Assembly: GCA_004151065.3 (NCBI GenBank)
Contig: NWUY0304641924.1
Coordinates: 1 to 34,411, forward strand
Source: Larix sibirica
Lineage: Eukaryota > Streptophyta > Pinopsida > Pinales > Pinaceae
Direction: 5' to 3'
Length of the DNA: 34,411 nt
Part shown: positions 10,030 to 20,809 of the stretch, piece by piece
How the letters are laid out: every line of letters begins with the position of its first letter
Position numbering within the stretch: position 1 is the stretch's first letter
Notes under the pieces: generated by a model
Told to the model about the DNA's origin: nothing
What the model saw: the letters and a program-made list of their open reading frames with translations, nothing else
Database searches by the model: none
Translations under genes and position numbers: made by a program

Positions 10030-10610
10030 GAGGGTCAACTATAGTCAACTATAGAAGATGCTACTTTATTAGAAGTAATTAGAGGATCATAAGTCCTAAG
10101 ATTATGTCTGATGTTCATAGCCTCAAGGTCTAGGACTTTGTTGATGGCATCTTCATAAGTTAGGGGAGTAGTTCTTAGCACACTCAATATGTATATTCTT
10201 TTTCGAGGCTTTTCTTACTATTTTTATAGGGGGATAATTTGGTCTTACAATAATAAAAAGCAAATGAAAATCTGTGTATTAACAAGGTCACAACTTCCTA
10301 CTTGCCTTAGTGAACACGTGTAAAACTTACTACGTTAGATGTATCAGTAGGCCTAAGGACAAAATCCTTAAGAACTTATCACAAAGCTAGCTGGTGAAAT
10401 TGCTCAATAGAGTTTCTAAGAGGTTATGGAACCATTCAAATGAGAGTCCTGTAAGAGTGTATGGAAATAGTTTAGCCGTGACATCTATCCATACTCTAAA
10501 ATTAGAAGAAATGATAGCAAACTTAGAAAGGTGCGCTTTTCCATCACCCTTACTATTATAAGTCGAGAGGTTAGGAATAAAATGTAAAGGAATGGTAGCC
10601 TAAATTTAAA
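10030..10610 (-). pseudogene. Third Ty3/gypsy-type gag relic
   Basis: On the minus strand, 10420-10570 reads GDGKAHLSKFAIISSNFRVW, then TAKLFPYTLTG and FEWFHNL, the start and core of the retrotransposon gag (capsid) domain. LCDKFLRILS follows after a stop. Further along, at about 10080-10175, TYEDAINKVLDLEAMNIRHN resembles the linker after the capsid domain. The parts are in more than one frame with stops between, so it is a relic. The sequence type (DP/GxAHL...LFPYTLTG) differs from the gag at 2620-3620, so it derives from another element lineage. No pol or LTR was found next to it. Confidence 0.7.
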
Positions 10611-11500
10611 GATGAAGAGGGGACTTAAAGTAGGTTCAGGTAATGGGTCCTAATGGAATCTACCTAGCAGTGGGTATCTGTGTAAAAGGCTACGGTATTG
10701 GGAGTATAAGTGTGGCCTAAGCTACTGCATTCTCGAAAAAGACATTGTAGTATGGAGGAAGCTACTGAAAAGAGCGGGGATTAAAGCCTGAGATTACAAA
10801 GGCTACTTAAATAGTTATTATACAAAGGGAGTTATAATCATATGAAAAATCCCCATGATACAATTCGACAATGATGGCTCCGAGAAAGTTTCATAAACCC
10901 CTTTCGTGCATTCTTCCCCCACTGATTTCGTTCAGTTCCTCAATGAACTTGTAAAAAGATTGCTTTAATATTTCGTTCACTTTGGATTTCATTCGAAAAG
11001 GGCAAGGAAGGAGGTCTTTTCTCTTATATATGTATTAACAACTTGTTTAAGAAGATCAACTTATTAAACTCAACCAAACAGGAATAGATCTCTGACCTCT
11101 TACGGGCTGCCCGGGATGTATGTACCCAAGCAATAAACCTTAATTTTATTGCCTAACCGCTAGTCACCCCACCCATATAAAGAGGAAAAAACCTTCCAAT
11201 CAGAACTAAGCTGAATCGATTTATGTAGAAGTTCCGGGGCATTGATCCCTATGTTACCATCATTTGCCTATGCACCCGTTGCCCGCCTATTGACCCAACC
11301 ATTGATCTTACCTAAGAAGACCTCTCCAACCAGCTTTTACAATGATAAATAAGAGAAAAGCCCCTGCCGGTGTGAGTAGTTCTCTCAAGCATTTGGGAGG
11401 CGCAGTAGCTTAGGGGCCCTAAATACAGTATATAGTACCCGATATAAACTTCAGATGTGCGGGGCCATTCTTGAAGACCTATAGAACATACTATTTAGAG
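10611..11500. other. Spacer without recognised content
   Basis: No ORF of note occurs on either strand. GC-rich words such as GGGGCCCTAAATAC near 11413 occur, but there is no convincing hairpin or RNA gene. Confidence 0.35.
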
Positions 11501-11972
11501 GCTAGTAAACACAAAGTATGAGAAAGATGATATGAGGGATAGATTAACCACTGCAGAGGTATAGTTAGCTAAAGTAGGGGATGATCAGCTTCCTATCTCA
11601 AAGTTACTGGCAGGAGCTAATATAGAGACAAGCATAAGTATAGGTATAGGTACAGGTATAGGTGTTTCACCTATATAGGTTGATATTCTTACAGCTCTAG
11701 TTAGTGCTTCCAGTAGGTTACTCAGATCATGTGGAAGCTAGCAAACACAGAGTGTGAGAGAGATGATCTAAGGGCTTGACTAACCATTATAGAGGCAGAG
11801 TTGGCTAGAGTAGGGGGTTATTAGCTTCTTATCTTATAGTTACTAGTAGGAGATAAGATAGAGACAAGCATAGGTACAAGTGCGGATACAAGTAGAGGTG
11901 TTTCACTCATGTAAGCTTAGGTTCCTATAACTCCAGTCAGTGCTCCTAAGGCTGAAGACATAAGATATGTGA
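11501..11972. repeat. Diverged 236-bp tandem duplication (11501-11736 and 11737-11972)
   Basis: The anchors GCTAGTAAACACAAAGTATGAG at the start of copy one and GCTAGCAAACACAGAGTGTG at the start of copy two, and GTGCTTCC at 11704 versus GTGCTCCT at 11940, both give an offset of exactly 236 bp. The copies have therefore diverged by substitutions with no net indel between those anchors. Both read in a coding-like frame on the plus strand (LTTAEV and ELARVG blocks, IETSI in both), with several stops. Since 236 is not a multiple of three, the two copies are out of frame with each other. The ancestral sequence may have been part of a retroelement gag-like gene; this is inference only. Confidence 0.85.
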
Positions 11973-12872
11973 GCAGAGATGAAATACTACCACATATGCC
12001 ATTACAAGTTGTGCATGATGTGACTAGCACTCTCACTACGATTGATGTACAACCCTAGTAGGCTATTGCATATTATAAGATAGATTGACGAGTATTAGGG
12101 ACAGTGATAGCAATTAGAGATCAAAATATATCCCAGCTGAGGTAGGTAGGGATGGTGGTTTTTCTTTTATAGGTGCCGTTTTATCTATGGTAATAGATGG
12201 ATGGCTGGCTGGCTTCAATAGTCGACCGGGGATAATTGGACTTATTCCTTCTTTTGTCCCACCATCTATCTCTTTTTTTCGGGAGGGAAATATGGGTGCT
12301 CCGTGTCTCCAGACCAATAAATAGAGGAACGGACAGCTAGATCGAGAAATCACATATATGCATCTGCGAAAGCGGGAAAGATGGAGTAAGGTATAAACTA
12401 TGGGTGGGATAAGGTGGAAAGGGCTGGGATAAAGAATCGTGCGACAGCTATATTGATTGATTGACCAACTAATGCTTCACTGCTCTAAATAGTGAAATTG
12501 AGGAGTTATTTCTACTAACTGATCCCAGCCTAGCGGTACTGCCTCATTGCTTAGGAATGCCTCACTAAATAATCTAAATAGGAAAAAGTAGTATCACACT
12601 TTTTTACTCATTAGATTTTGGCTTCTCCTTTCTATAGTTGGTCATTCCCTTGCCTAAGCTACTTAAATAATAGGAAATTGAGAGTGCGAGGAAGGTCTCC
12701 AGCTCTTGTATCCAGCTAAATAATAGGAATAGGAATGCTTCCCTCTCAGGTCGTTGGTCTAGGAATGCCTCCCTTTCCCTTCCTTTTTTAGTTGATCCAT
12801 AGAAGCGGTTAAGGCTTGCCCTAGTTGGTAATTTCAAGAATAGAAATAGGGTTGAGAAAGAACGCTAGTGCC
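11973..12872. other. Spacer with small ORFs and a TAGGAATGCCTCCCT word family
   Basis: TAGGAATGCYTCMCT occurs at about 12550, 12726 and 12760. The minus-strand frames 12114-12353 (79 codons) and 12604-12837 (77 codons) have no recognised family. The second lies over the word repeats. Neither is called a gene. Confidence 0.4.
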
Positions 12873-12914
12873 GCTAGTCAGGCTCAGCTAGTCAGGCTCA
12901 GCTAGTCAGGCTCA
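12873..12914. repeat. Perfect 14-bp tandem repeat, three copies
   Basis: GCTAGTCAGGCTCA occurs at 12873-12886, 12887-12900 and 12901-12914 without any difference. Complete identity shows this array is young. Confidence 0.97.
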
Positions 12915-12994
12915 GGTCGTGGAAAAAAAGCCTTGCTCCAATCTATATTCAGGTGGAATAAATCGCATCTTTTATCGCATCTTTTTTTGCTCTG

Positions 12995-13444
12995 TTGTGC
13001 CCTGTGGGGACAAAGTGTGATAAAATAATTCCTTATTTCTATTATTTAGAAGACTCTCGATACTCTGTCTTGTCTCTACTTTGCTCAGTAGCCTTATATA
13101 TAGCTGGATCCATGTCTTCGCCTTTGTATCCCTGCCCTGTGTTAGCTAGCCTGTTCCTTTGCTTCCGTCCAACTCTTTCAGAATTGAAATACCAGGATTT
13201 AGATCGAAGTCATGGGAGAGTATCTACAGATCTGGCTAGGCAATGGGCAATGGAAGCACGAAGGAGGGATCGAGACAAACACAAGCGTGGGCAGTCAATC
13301 CATTTCCACTTTTACTTCAATTGGTCCTGGTGTATTAAAAGACTCCTCTTTTCTTGGATTATATCATGGTTAGCCACCAGTTTGTTTTTCATCTTAACAA
13401 TCTTCAATGTGTACAATTACATCAGGACCCTAGCCGCCTGGTAA
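12995..13444 (+). CDS. Hypothetical ORF of 149 codons with two hydrophobic segments
   Basis: This is the second-longest open frame of the window. From the ATG at 12995 it encodes a product with a possible membrane segment at residues about 27-43 (VLSLLCSVALYIAGSM) and a longer one at about 113-143 (RLLFSWIISWLATSLFFILTIF). Between them is a basic stretch (residues about 84-98, MEARRRDRDKHKRG). No known mitochondrial protein or domain was recognised. Plant mitochondria contain many such chimeric or chance ORFs, some expressed. It starts 80 bp downstream of the 14-bp triplicate. No ribosome binding site rule applies. It may be non-functional. Confidence 0.25.
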   Translation: MCPVGTKCDKIIPYFYYLEDSRYSVLSLLCSVALYIAGSMSSPLYPCPVLASLFLCFRPTLSELKYQDLDRSHGRVSTDLARQWAMEARRRDRDKHKRGQSIHFHFYFNWSWCIKRLLFSWIISWLATSLFFILTIFNVYNYIRTLAAW

Positions 13445-13449
13445 TCCAT

Positions 13450-13800
13450 CTCCCGCAGTAGGTGGGCCACTGATGCCTCAACCAAACATGCCTTCCATGA
13501 GTGGACCACATGCTCCACCTCATACCATACCACCATGGGGAAATTACATGTACCAACCACATCCCATCATGCAAGTTACTTTTCTTTTTCCTCCATCGGG
13601 AGTTGTTGGGACCTCGATTATGGCTACCATTCAATTTCCAAACCTTTTTTACGGATTCTAGTGTGGTATCTCAATCCTCCTAGACCAACCCCACCCTTAG
13701 TTCAGACTCCTCACTTAGTCTTCACTCCGGTGCAACCAATACCCACTACACCTCCGATGACTCTGGTGGTGGAACCAACACCGAACATATGCAAACAATA
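13450..13800 (+). pseudogene. Unidentified Pro-rich coding-like relic
   Basis: Three overlapping plus-strand frames look coding-like in succession. 13473-13560 reads with many Pro, Met and His residues (MPQPNMPSMSGPHAPPHTIP). From about 13670 another frame reads NPPRPTPPLVQTPHLVFTPV and continues Pro/Thr rich to 13801. The switch of frame suggests a small indel in an older Pro-rich coding sequence such as the variable end of a gag protein. No domain is recognised, so origin is uncertain. Confidence 0.35.
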
Positions 13801-14420
13801 AAATAATAATAAAAAGGTTTCCAAACCGTTGTCCAAACACAGTCCCAGTAAATTAGTCAACTAGACAACAACCAGTCTCTATCAAAGAAGGATCTCAAAG
13901 AATCCAACAATCATAAAAACGGTACCCGCTGCGGCACACAGCAGTACTCAGTCGACATTTCCTTACATTTTAAGCACTAGACTTCAATCACCGGTCTGCA
14001 ACAACAAGTAAAACCAGCCTCTACATCATATTCCAACAATCCATTATAAAACAACTCGGTTTAACTCAGTTCAGTCGGTCTTAACAACAAGTCCTAGTCG
14101 ATCAAACAACTAGACATCTCAAGGTTGGGTTTACTTCATCAAAACATCAATTGCGCCCCCCTTTAAGCACAACTGAGGGATCAAGACAATAAAGCAGTGC
14201 ATAAGGCACATAACAAGTCCTTCAAATAAGTTGTTAAATACAAACAGCAAGCAACATGTTAAACATAACAGTAACAAAATATTAAATCAAAACTTGACAC
14301 AACCGGTTCTCCCATCGACTACTATCCCTTTCAGCCAGAGAGCCAGACAATCAGCCGTTGTCAGATAGCCAGCCATACATTTTTATAAACCAGACAGCTT
14401 GGCAACAATCCGCCATTGTT
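13801..14420. repeat. Purine/CA-rich degenerate patch with ACAACAACCAGTC-type words
   Basis: Words such as CAACAAC, AACCAGTC, AAACAACT and CAGTCGG recur throughout with no ORF and few G runs on the plus strand. The local composition (A and C rich) differs from both neighbours. Confidence 0.45.
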
Positions 14421-15349
14421 TTACCCTTTAGGACGACCACGTTTAAAGGCCACCTTTACACTATGAAATTTACCACAAAGAAGAAACCTGGAAGGTTAGG
14501 AGGGACAGATTGAGGAAGAGGGGATAAAACATATTGAGTAGGAGTGATGCGAGGAGAAAAAGAGAGGAATGCATCGGGGTTGCTACTAGGGGTTTAGCCA
14601 CTTTATTCTTTTCTGGTATACCCCGGTTTAGTATCTATGAACGGTCTCTTTTAAGTGATCACGGAACGAACCAATCGCATTCGACTAGCTACCTAGAACT
14701 TCTAACTTACCAAAAGCCAATTATTGAACCTACCCTCATAGATAGAATGGGGAGTTTATAAATAAATAACCGCTGGCTGCACTCGGTCACAACGGCTTTT
14801 GGCCAACAAATTGACCCGGTCTACCCAGCTCAGTAATTATCGTTTCTCCCATTATCACAGGTAAAGAGCCCATGATTGCGCTTTCACGTATATATACAAC
14901 TATCGTATCGATTCACAAGCAGTCCGTAACTCACGTTATTTATTGGACAGGTCCCGATAATTTGTACATTTATCATTGGTAAATATTATAAGGATATCCA
15001 CTTAGACCTTTCATCTTTCAACTTTGTTGATCCAGATCGAACAGATTCAATATTTGGATTCTCCAGTTTAAGTTGCGTTTGATCCAGATCTAGTTACGAT
15101 TGGCTTCACGTCATCAGTTGTCTCTGGGGATGAGCTTCCCGGCTTTCCAGCATTAGTTAGTAATTATGATGGCAGGCTTCGCGCCTTGGTCTCATCATAT
15201 TCGTGCTAGTAACAGCTAGTCCTGGCTAGTATGGCCTTATGGACTATAGACATTGCTTGGAAGTAAAGTAAACTATGGGCTTTCACTTCGCTTGGAGTTA
15301 GATTGGCGATTAGCTATCCTGTTTCTATAGCGATTGGCTTTCTATAGTG
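14421..15349. other. Spacer without recognised content
   Basis: One plus-strand frame at 14534-14761 (75 codons) has no recognisable motif. GATCCAGATC words near 15030-15085 announce the triplet-phased repeat that follows. Confidence 0.35.
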
Positions 15350-16770
15350 ATCCACACAATTTATGATGATCTCCCACAAAAGCAGCACAGGCAGTTATTG
15401 GAGCAAAGTCAGCAGAGTAAAGGGCGATGGAGACCTAGAGATCGAGAGCTTGTGCCAAGGGGCCTAGGTCTTTAGATCTCCATATTGGACTGACCAGGTC
15501 GAACCATATTCCAATGAAGATCCAGTTTACCTTATTTACCATGAAACAACAGTAAATGATCCGGCATAGGCAGAGGTTGGTAGAACAAAGGTAACAGCAC
15601 CCTTCAGTAGCAGCATTTGAACCAATTGATTCGTAAGCCGTTGAAGCACACGTTGATCGAGCTGATTCAAAAGTTGATCCCGCAGCAAAGGTTTAAGTCC
15701 CATCCGCAGTTGCCCAAGTAAAAGCTTCAGCGGGCATTAGGACAGAGGCATAACTTTTTAGTGTCCAGCCTAACACATACATTCTTTGATACGGGGTTTA
15801 AGGTCCGGATCCTATAGTTGGAGATCCCAGTTCCTGTTGATCTGCCAGCATAGGTAGTAAAGGCAAAGGCATAATCCACCTACACATAGGGGAGAGATAG
15901 CAGTAGCCTTTTCACCAGCAGAAGAGCCACCAGGATCGGCAGCTCCAATTCCAGTTTATAGTGATTCCACGGACGGCTTTTTTACGCGTGACATTATGAT
16001 CTTAACATGCTTTGATGATCTGGATATTTGGTGAAATATTGACATGCTTCGATCCGCTGGGCATATATTTACGCTCCCACCACCTAGGTTCGAGATCGAG
16101 ATACAGTAGCTGTTCGAGCAGATTAACCAGCGGACGATCCAGCTTTTGTTTGACCCTTAACCCATTGGAGATCCATATCCACCAGCAGGGACGGAGGCAG
16201 AGTCAATAGAGGCAGTTTATCACCCAGCACTAGAAACAGAGGTAGTTAAGGTAGCAGAGACGGTTCGAGATTGAATTCCAAGTTCAGTTCTTTTCTCTGA
16301 TGGCCGCAGAACCAGCGGCTAATAATGCAATAGTTTCAATAACAAAGGCACAGGGACCACCTATAGCAGATGTATTTGATCATGATTGATAATCAGTCCC
16401 TGTTGTTCGTTCTCCAGTTTGGGATCAAGACCTATAACCACCAATAGTAGAGGCATAAGCATAGGTAGCAACAAAACAAGCATTCGCACCAGCACCAATT
16501 TAAGAACAACCAGCAGAAGCAAGGGTAAAGAACCACTTACTTAGCCACCAGCATATGATCCATATAGAGAGAAAGAACCAGAATAAGCGGGAGCAAGGCA
16601 AGCAGCAGAGGCAAATGAAATTGAAGTGAAAGCAGATTCCGCGCAAAGTCAATAAGCATATATGACAGGGGCATAGGATACCAAGTAAAACTATTGATCC
16701 AACCTAGTATGCTCTGGCATAGCTTGTAGTTCCTTTGAAGGATCAGGAAGTACCTGAGATCACCCCATGA
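15350..16770 (+). repeat. Triplet-phased degenerate repeat, plus orientation (GAT/CCA/GTT/GCA/GAA codon-like words)
   Basis: Long stretches read, in one frame at a time, as Val/Ala/Pro/Asp/Glu-rich sequence. At about 15612-15760 the blocks VAAFEPIDS, AVEAHVDRADSKVDPAAKV and VPSAVAQVKASAG are separated by single stops. At 16200-16270 it reads ESIEAVYHPALETEVVKVAE. Stops are mostly TAA, TAG or TGA where GAA, CAA or GAG would fit, and frame changes occur. The pattern is either a decayed giant repeat protein or a noncoding expansion of triplets. The same word family is found at 28300-29260 (same orientation) and in reverse at 16860-18130 and 20190-20420. Confidence 0.65.
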
Positions 16771-16859
16771 TCAAACTGAAACAAAGGGCACGAGCCCGAA
16801 ATCGCTGCCGTGGAGTCAACCCGTGAACGAGCTCAATTGAATCCATATCTGTTACTTAT

Positions 16860-18130
16860 AGCTTTGCAATGAGATCTGCTACTGGAACCGGGTAAGCTCG
16901 ATCTCTAACTGTATATAGGTAAGGATAAACTTAGTAAACTGCCTTTTCCCTATATTCTTATTGGCTCTGCTTTCTATACTCGGTAAACATCTAGCTTTGT
17001 TACTGGATAAATATCTGCTCCCTACCCTTGCTCTTAGTGCGGATACCTATGCCTATGCCTCCGCCCTTGCAGGTTCTATATATGGATATGCAATTGGATG
17101 ATCCGCGTATGGATTTGGATTTTTATACTGAATTACTAGGTCACAATATATAACTAATAGCGGTTCTGTCTTAGCCGGTGAATCTCCAACTGGAAGATTT
17201 TCATTTGGATTCGGATCGCTACGGGTACTTTTGGGTTCGGAATTGGATTTAGCTTTTGGGGTGGATCAACTTTAATTGCCTTTGCTCGGTCAACGTAAAC
17301 TTATGGCTCTCGGTCAGCTAAATCCGCTCCTGGATATGGAATTGCATCTCGATCTGACTCAGATGCTAGCTTATATGCGTATCTATCCGCGGGCACTGAA
17401 TCTGCATCTGCCTTTCCCATAGCGCCCGCCTCTGCCTTTGGTTGGTGCTTTATTCGTTGACTGTACCACTAGCTGTGATGCTATCACTTGGTAAACTGTA
17501 TTTGTGACTAGAGGGTATGGACTTGGAACAGAGCAAAGGGAAGCTGGTTCATCGACTGGATCAAAGTAAACACGTGAAACAACTTATGCTTCACCGACTG
17601 CTTCATCTACTTCTGCGTCTATATATATATGATGCTATCTATGGCACTATACCTTGATCCAATATGGCATAATCTGGGTCTCGCTCACAAAGGTCAGCAG
17701 AAACTGGGACTGGGTCATCTACTGCTGGGTATAAAACTGCGGGATCAACTGCTTAATAAAGGACATAACCAAGGGCATAAACTGCTCCATCAACAACCGG
17801 TGCTGCTTACCTTGCCAGATGACTGGCTTTTTCTGGCTGTCTTTCTGTCTTGGCTGGCTTTGTCTAGCTGGTCTAGTGATAGCTTACCTCAACTGCCATG
17901 GAAAGTTACGTTTTCTTTTTATAATAATGGCTTTTTACTTAGTTTAACACTATTGCTGCAACGAAGCTTGCTTGGACTTACTTTGAAGAATTGCTGGGGA
18001 TGGATGGATCGATGGCTGCAATTGCAAGCCTGCCTTTTTAGTGCTCCCGTTACTCCTATGGAAACCCTTCTTTGCAAATCTCACTTCATTATATGGCATG
18101 CCAGTAGCACACGATTATATATTAAGATAA
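16860..18130 (-). repeat. Triplet-phased degenerate repeat, inverted orientation
   Basis: The plus strand here carries the reverse complement of the preceding patch: words like TCTGCTACTGGA, GGATTTGGATC, GCCTCTGCCTTTGG and CTTTGGAACTG. Read on the plus strand it is coding-like for Gly/Ser/Ala/Phe-rich sequence, for example GYGIASRSDSDASLYAYLSA at about 17335-17395. On the minus strand it gives the Ala/Val/Pro type. The orientation switches between about 16770 and 16860. Confidence 0.6.
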
Positions 18131-18138
18131 GGCCTTGA
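17629..18138 (+). CDS. Hypothetical ORF of 169 codons inside the inverted triplet repeat
   Basis: This is the longest open frame in the window. Its first third is Leu/Gly/Gln-rich sequence produced by the repeat (GLGHLLLGIKLRDQLLNKG). Residues about 65-85 (LPDDWLFLAVFLSWLALSSW) and 102-120 (FLLSLTLLLQRSLLGLTL) are hydrophobic and could be membrane segments. No known family is recognised. The openness can be explained by the Leu-rich, stop-poor strand of the repeat, so function is doubtful. Transcript evidence would be needed to call it a gene. Confidence 0.2.
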   Translation: MMLSMALYLDPIWHNLGLAHKGQQKLGLGHLLLGIKLRDQLLNKGHNQGHKLLHQQPVLLTLPDDWLFLAVFLSWLALSSWSSDSLPQLPWKVTFSFYNNGFLLSLTLLLQRSLLGLTLKNCWGWMDRWLQLQACLFSAPVTPMETLLCKSHFIIWHASSTRLYIKIRP

Positions 18139-18139
18139 A

Positions 18140-19318
18140 GTTACGCTACAGCCACGAATCATGGCATTTTACAACTTCATCCCACCAGTCAGCCCAGCTA
18201 GGCCATCCATCTTCTTTTTCAACATGTTCCCAGCAGGTGAGGTAAGGAGGCAAGAGGAAAGCTACGAGGCTGGAAAGATAGAGAGTTAGGCAGGGCAATT
18301 GCTATGGTTTTTGTACGTACTCAGAACCTTTTTGCATTTTAGAGTCACGAGCTTTAAAGGCTTGTTCGACGTAGGAGGACAAGGGGCGAATTCCGGGTTT
18401 GTCCTCTAAGCTAGTGTCAGTATCTAAGATCGCGTTTCTGTGCTATGCATTTTGCTGCGTTAATAGCTGGTCAAGTGTAAAAAGGTGGGGTGGATTGGGA
18501 GAGATATCACGAAATAAAAATAGAAATGAATAGATAGGGGTCTTGCGCTTAACTGCGATGGTTTTACAGAAGGGCAAGCAATTTGTTTTTATGCCTTGCG
18601 AACTGCGATGCTTAAAATCCATTTTGTTGACCACTTTTGGGGTAGGAGCTCTAAAAAAGGAGAGGGGGTAGCGGGAACACTAAACCACAAAGAGGAGAAG
18701 GTTAGGCTCCTTGGGTAGCGTCCCTTCTGCACCACCTCCAACTATACATAGAATGTGTTGGCTTAAAACTCCAACCTGACCATGAACTTAGTTCAAGTGA
18801 TCATGAAGCTGCCCATGCCTAGTATGAGGAGGTTAAGAGCCAGGGACGTATAAAGGCTGCATCATCTCAAACGAATGGAGAAACTTCGGAGCTTCCCTAA
18901 TACAACTTCGGAGGTGGGCTTCGGAGCTTCCCTAAGACTTACCTCGACGGAGATAGGAGTTGCAGTAAGCTTTTCTTCTATAACGGAACCAGGCATAGCA
19001 AGATAGATAAGCCAGCAAGCAGCAATAGATCATTTTACTGTGGACTTGAGGTTATTTAGCATAAGTAATATTTCTCTCAACAGACAAGAATCTCTCAAGC
19101 AGGTAGGTGGGACTAACTGGTGGGCTTTCGGTGAACATCCTTCCTTCCCTAGGTCTGATCTGATTGGCGCGTAAGTAAGCAATTTCTCTACGGGCAAGAA
19201 GCAAGAGCTAAGCGGGTAGTTTCACTAGAGGGTCTAGGTCCACCCAGGATTGAGGAGCTCCTGAATACTGAGTAAGCCCTTGTGACAGTTGCAGGGAAGT
19301 ATTGAAAAGCTCCAGTTT
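18140..19318. other. Spacer with one 17-bp direct repeat
   Basis: CTTCGGAGCTTCCCTAA occurs at 18884-18900 and 18919-18935, 35 bp apart. A minus-strand frame at 18443-18634 has no recognised content. No RNA gene was seen. Confidence 0.5.
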
Positions 19319-19830
19319 AAACAAGCGAACCTGATCCACTATCAAGCGAGCGAGACCCCAAAGCAAGCGAGCCCGAGAGACCCAAGGGACCCTCAGTGAC
19401 TATTGAGCATTTTTATACTGCTCTATTTACACCAGCTGTCTCACCTCCAGGGACTATATCTGAGGGTGCTCCAAAGGAGTCTCCTTCACTGTTCACAGAG
19501 TATATGGACATCAATAGAAAAGGTGTTCAAATCAGGACAGAACTTTCACCTGAAGCCTGGAAACAAGGCAGACCCCAAGATATACTTCTTTCCGCTGTAG
19601 ACTATGAGAAGAGCACTAGAAATCTTGCCCTTTAAGAGCCTACAGGAGATCAAGTAAAGACAGCTGCTGATTACAAAGCTACTCAATTAAAGCTTCAACT
19701 GGATAGACTCAGTCCCCTGGATAGAGTTTCATTTAATAGACAAACCAGTGAGGTGCTCTATAGAGATGTTATAGTGTCTACTGCCAATGTGAGCAAAGCC
19801 AGTAGATCATCTTGCGGGAGAATATAGAAA
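19319..19830 (+). pseudogene. Unidentified protein-coding relic, about 165 codons with one internal stop
   Basis: One plus-strand frame is open from about 19319 to a TAA at 19633-19635. It contains TIEHFYTALFTPAVSPPG, SLFTEYMDINRKG and QIRTELSPEAWKQGRPQDIL. The same frame continues after the stop with TAADYKATQLKLQLDRLSPL, DRVSFNRQTSEVLYRDVI and a short tail to about 19826. The amino-acid make-up is that of a soluble, helical, charged protein, quite unlike the low-complexity translations around it. No ATG opens the frame (a GTG lies at 19396). It may be an integrated piece of a nuclear, plasmid or viral gene. I do not recognise the family. Confidence 0.5.
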
Positions 19831-20189
19831 CCTATTTGAAGCAAGAAAGGAGATAGTCCCAGAGCTAAGGCAGAGCTAAAAAGGGAAACTGCTAGCGTAA
19901 GCCAACGGCCGGGAATAGACGGATCTGTCACCGTAAAAAGTAAGAAAATTTTTCATGGATGTTTAAGGTAATAGTTATGATGAGCTTTTCCCCAAGTATA
20001 GGTTAGGTGCGTTGCGGTACACTTACTATTTCCATCTCTAGCACAGGTATCTGTACCATCTATAGCCCCAGTATCTCAATGGAGCGATTTATGCATAGAT
20101 ATATTTAAGTAGACTTACCATGCCAAAGATGTATAGCCATATATATATATATAGCTGACGAATCAGATAGATCTTGGCTTTACTAAGAG
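19831..20189. other. Spacer, nothing recognised
   Basis: A TA run lies at about 20139-20152. No gene or repeat family was identified. Confidence 0.3.
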
Positions 20190-20420
20190 GAATGCGCTTC
20201 AACCTAGCACTTATCCAAATCTGCATCTGGCTTTGGAACTGCTGCTTTCGCCCCAGATGCTGGCTATCGAAATGGAAGGTATAAGTATATAATATTTGAT
20301 CTACACTGACGCGATTGGATATTCTTCAACAGAAGAAATGGTTGGATTTGGATCTTTCCAGGGATGTAAAAAAGGGTGGAACAGCTAGGAATTGAAATAA
20401 ATGTTGCTTACTTGGTGGCC
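20190..20420 (-). repeat. Short inverted copy of the triplet-phased repeat
   Basis: AATCTGCATCTGGCTTTGGAACTGCTGC-like words at about 20217-20250 match the vocabulary of 16860-18130 in the same orientation. It is short and more decayed. Confidence 0.5.
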
Positions 20421-20809
20421 ACTTCACGTGATGGATCCATAATAGAAACTGCTTATTAAGCTGGCCCGATCTCGAGCTTTCATTTCCAGCTTTTTGTAAG
20501 GTGCCCTACGCTCTCAAGCAATTCTTTGTTCCCAGAATTGGGATATAGAATGGATGACTAAATGAAGTAGGTTTACTCTCCGACGAACTATATCCAGTTT
20601 TGAAGCTCTACCCCAAAAGAAGCATTCATATGGTCTTTAAGGTGCCGCGTCCTCTTCTTCCAAGCCCGATCCCTATGAACATAAATCCCATATCGTCATC
20701 ATGGTGCTCGGCCCAAAGTGACTTATATATCGCTCAAGGCTGCTCTGCCCCTAAGGTCAAACGCAACCTTTGCTGGTGCCTCCACCTCCGTGGCTACTGA
20801 CTATCATTA

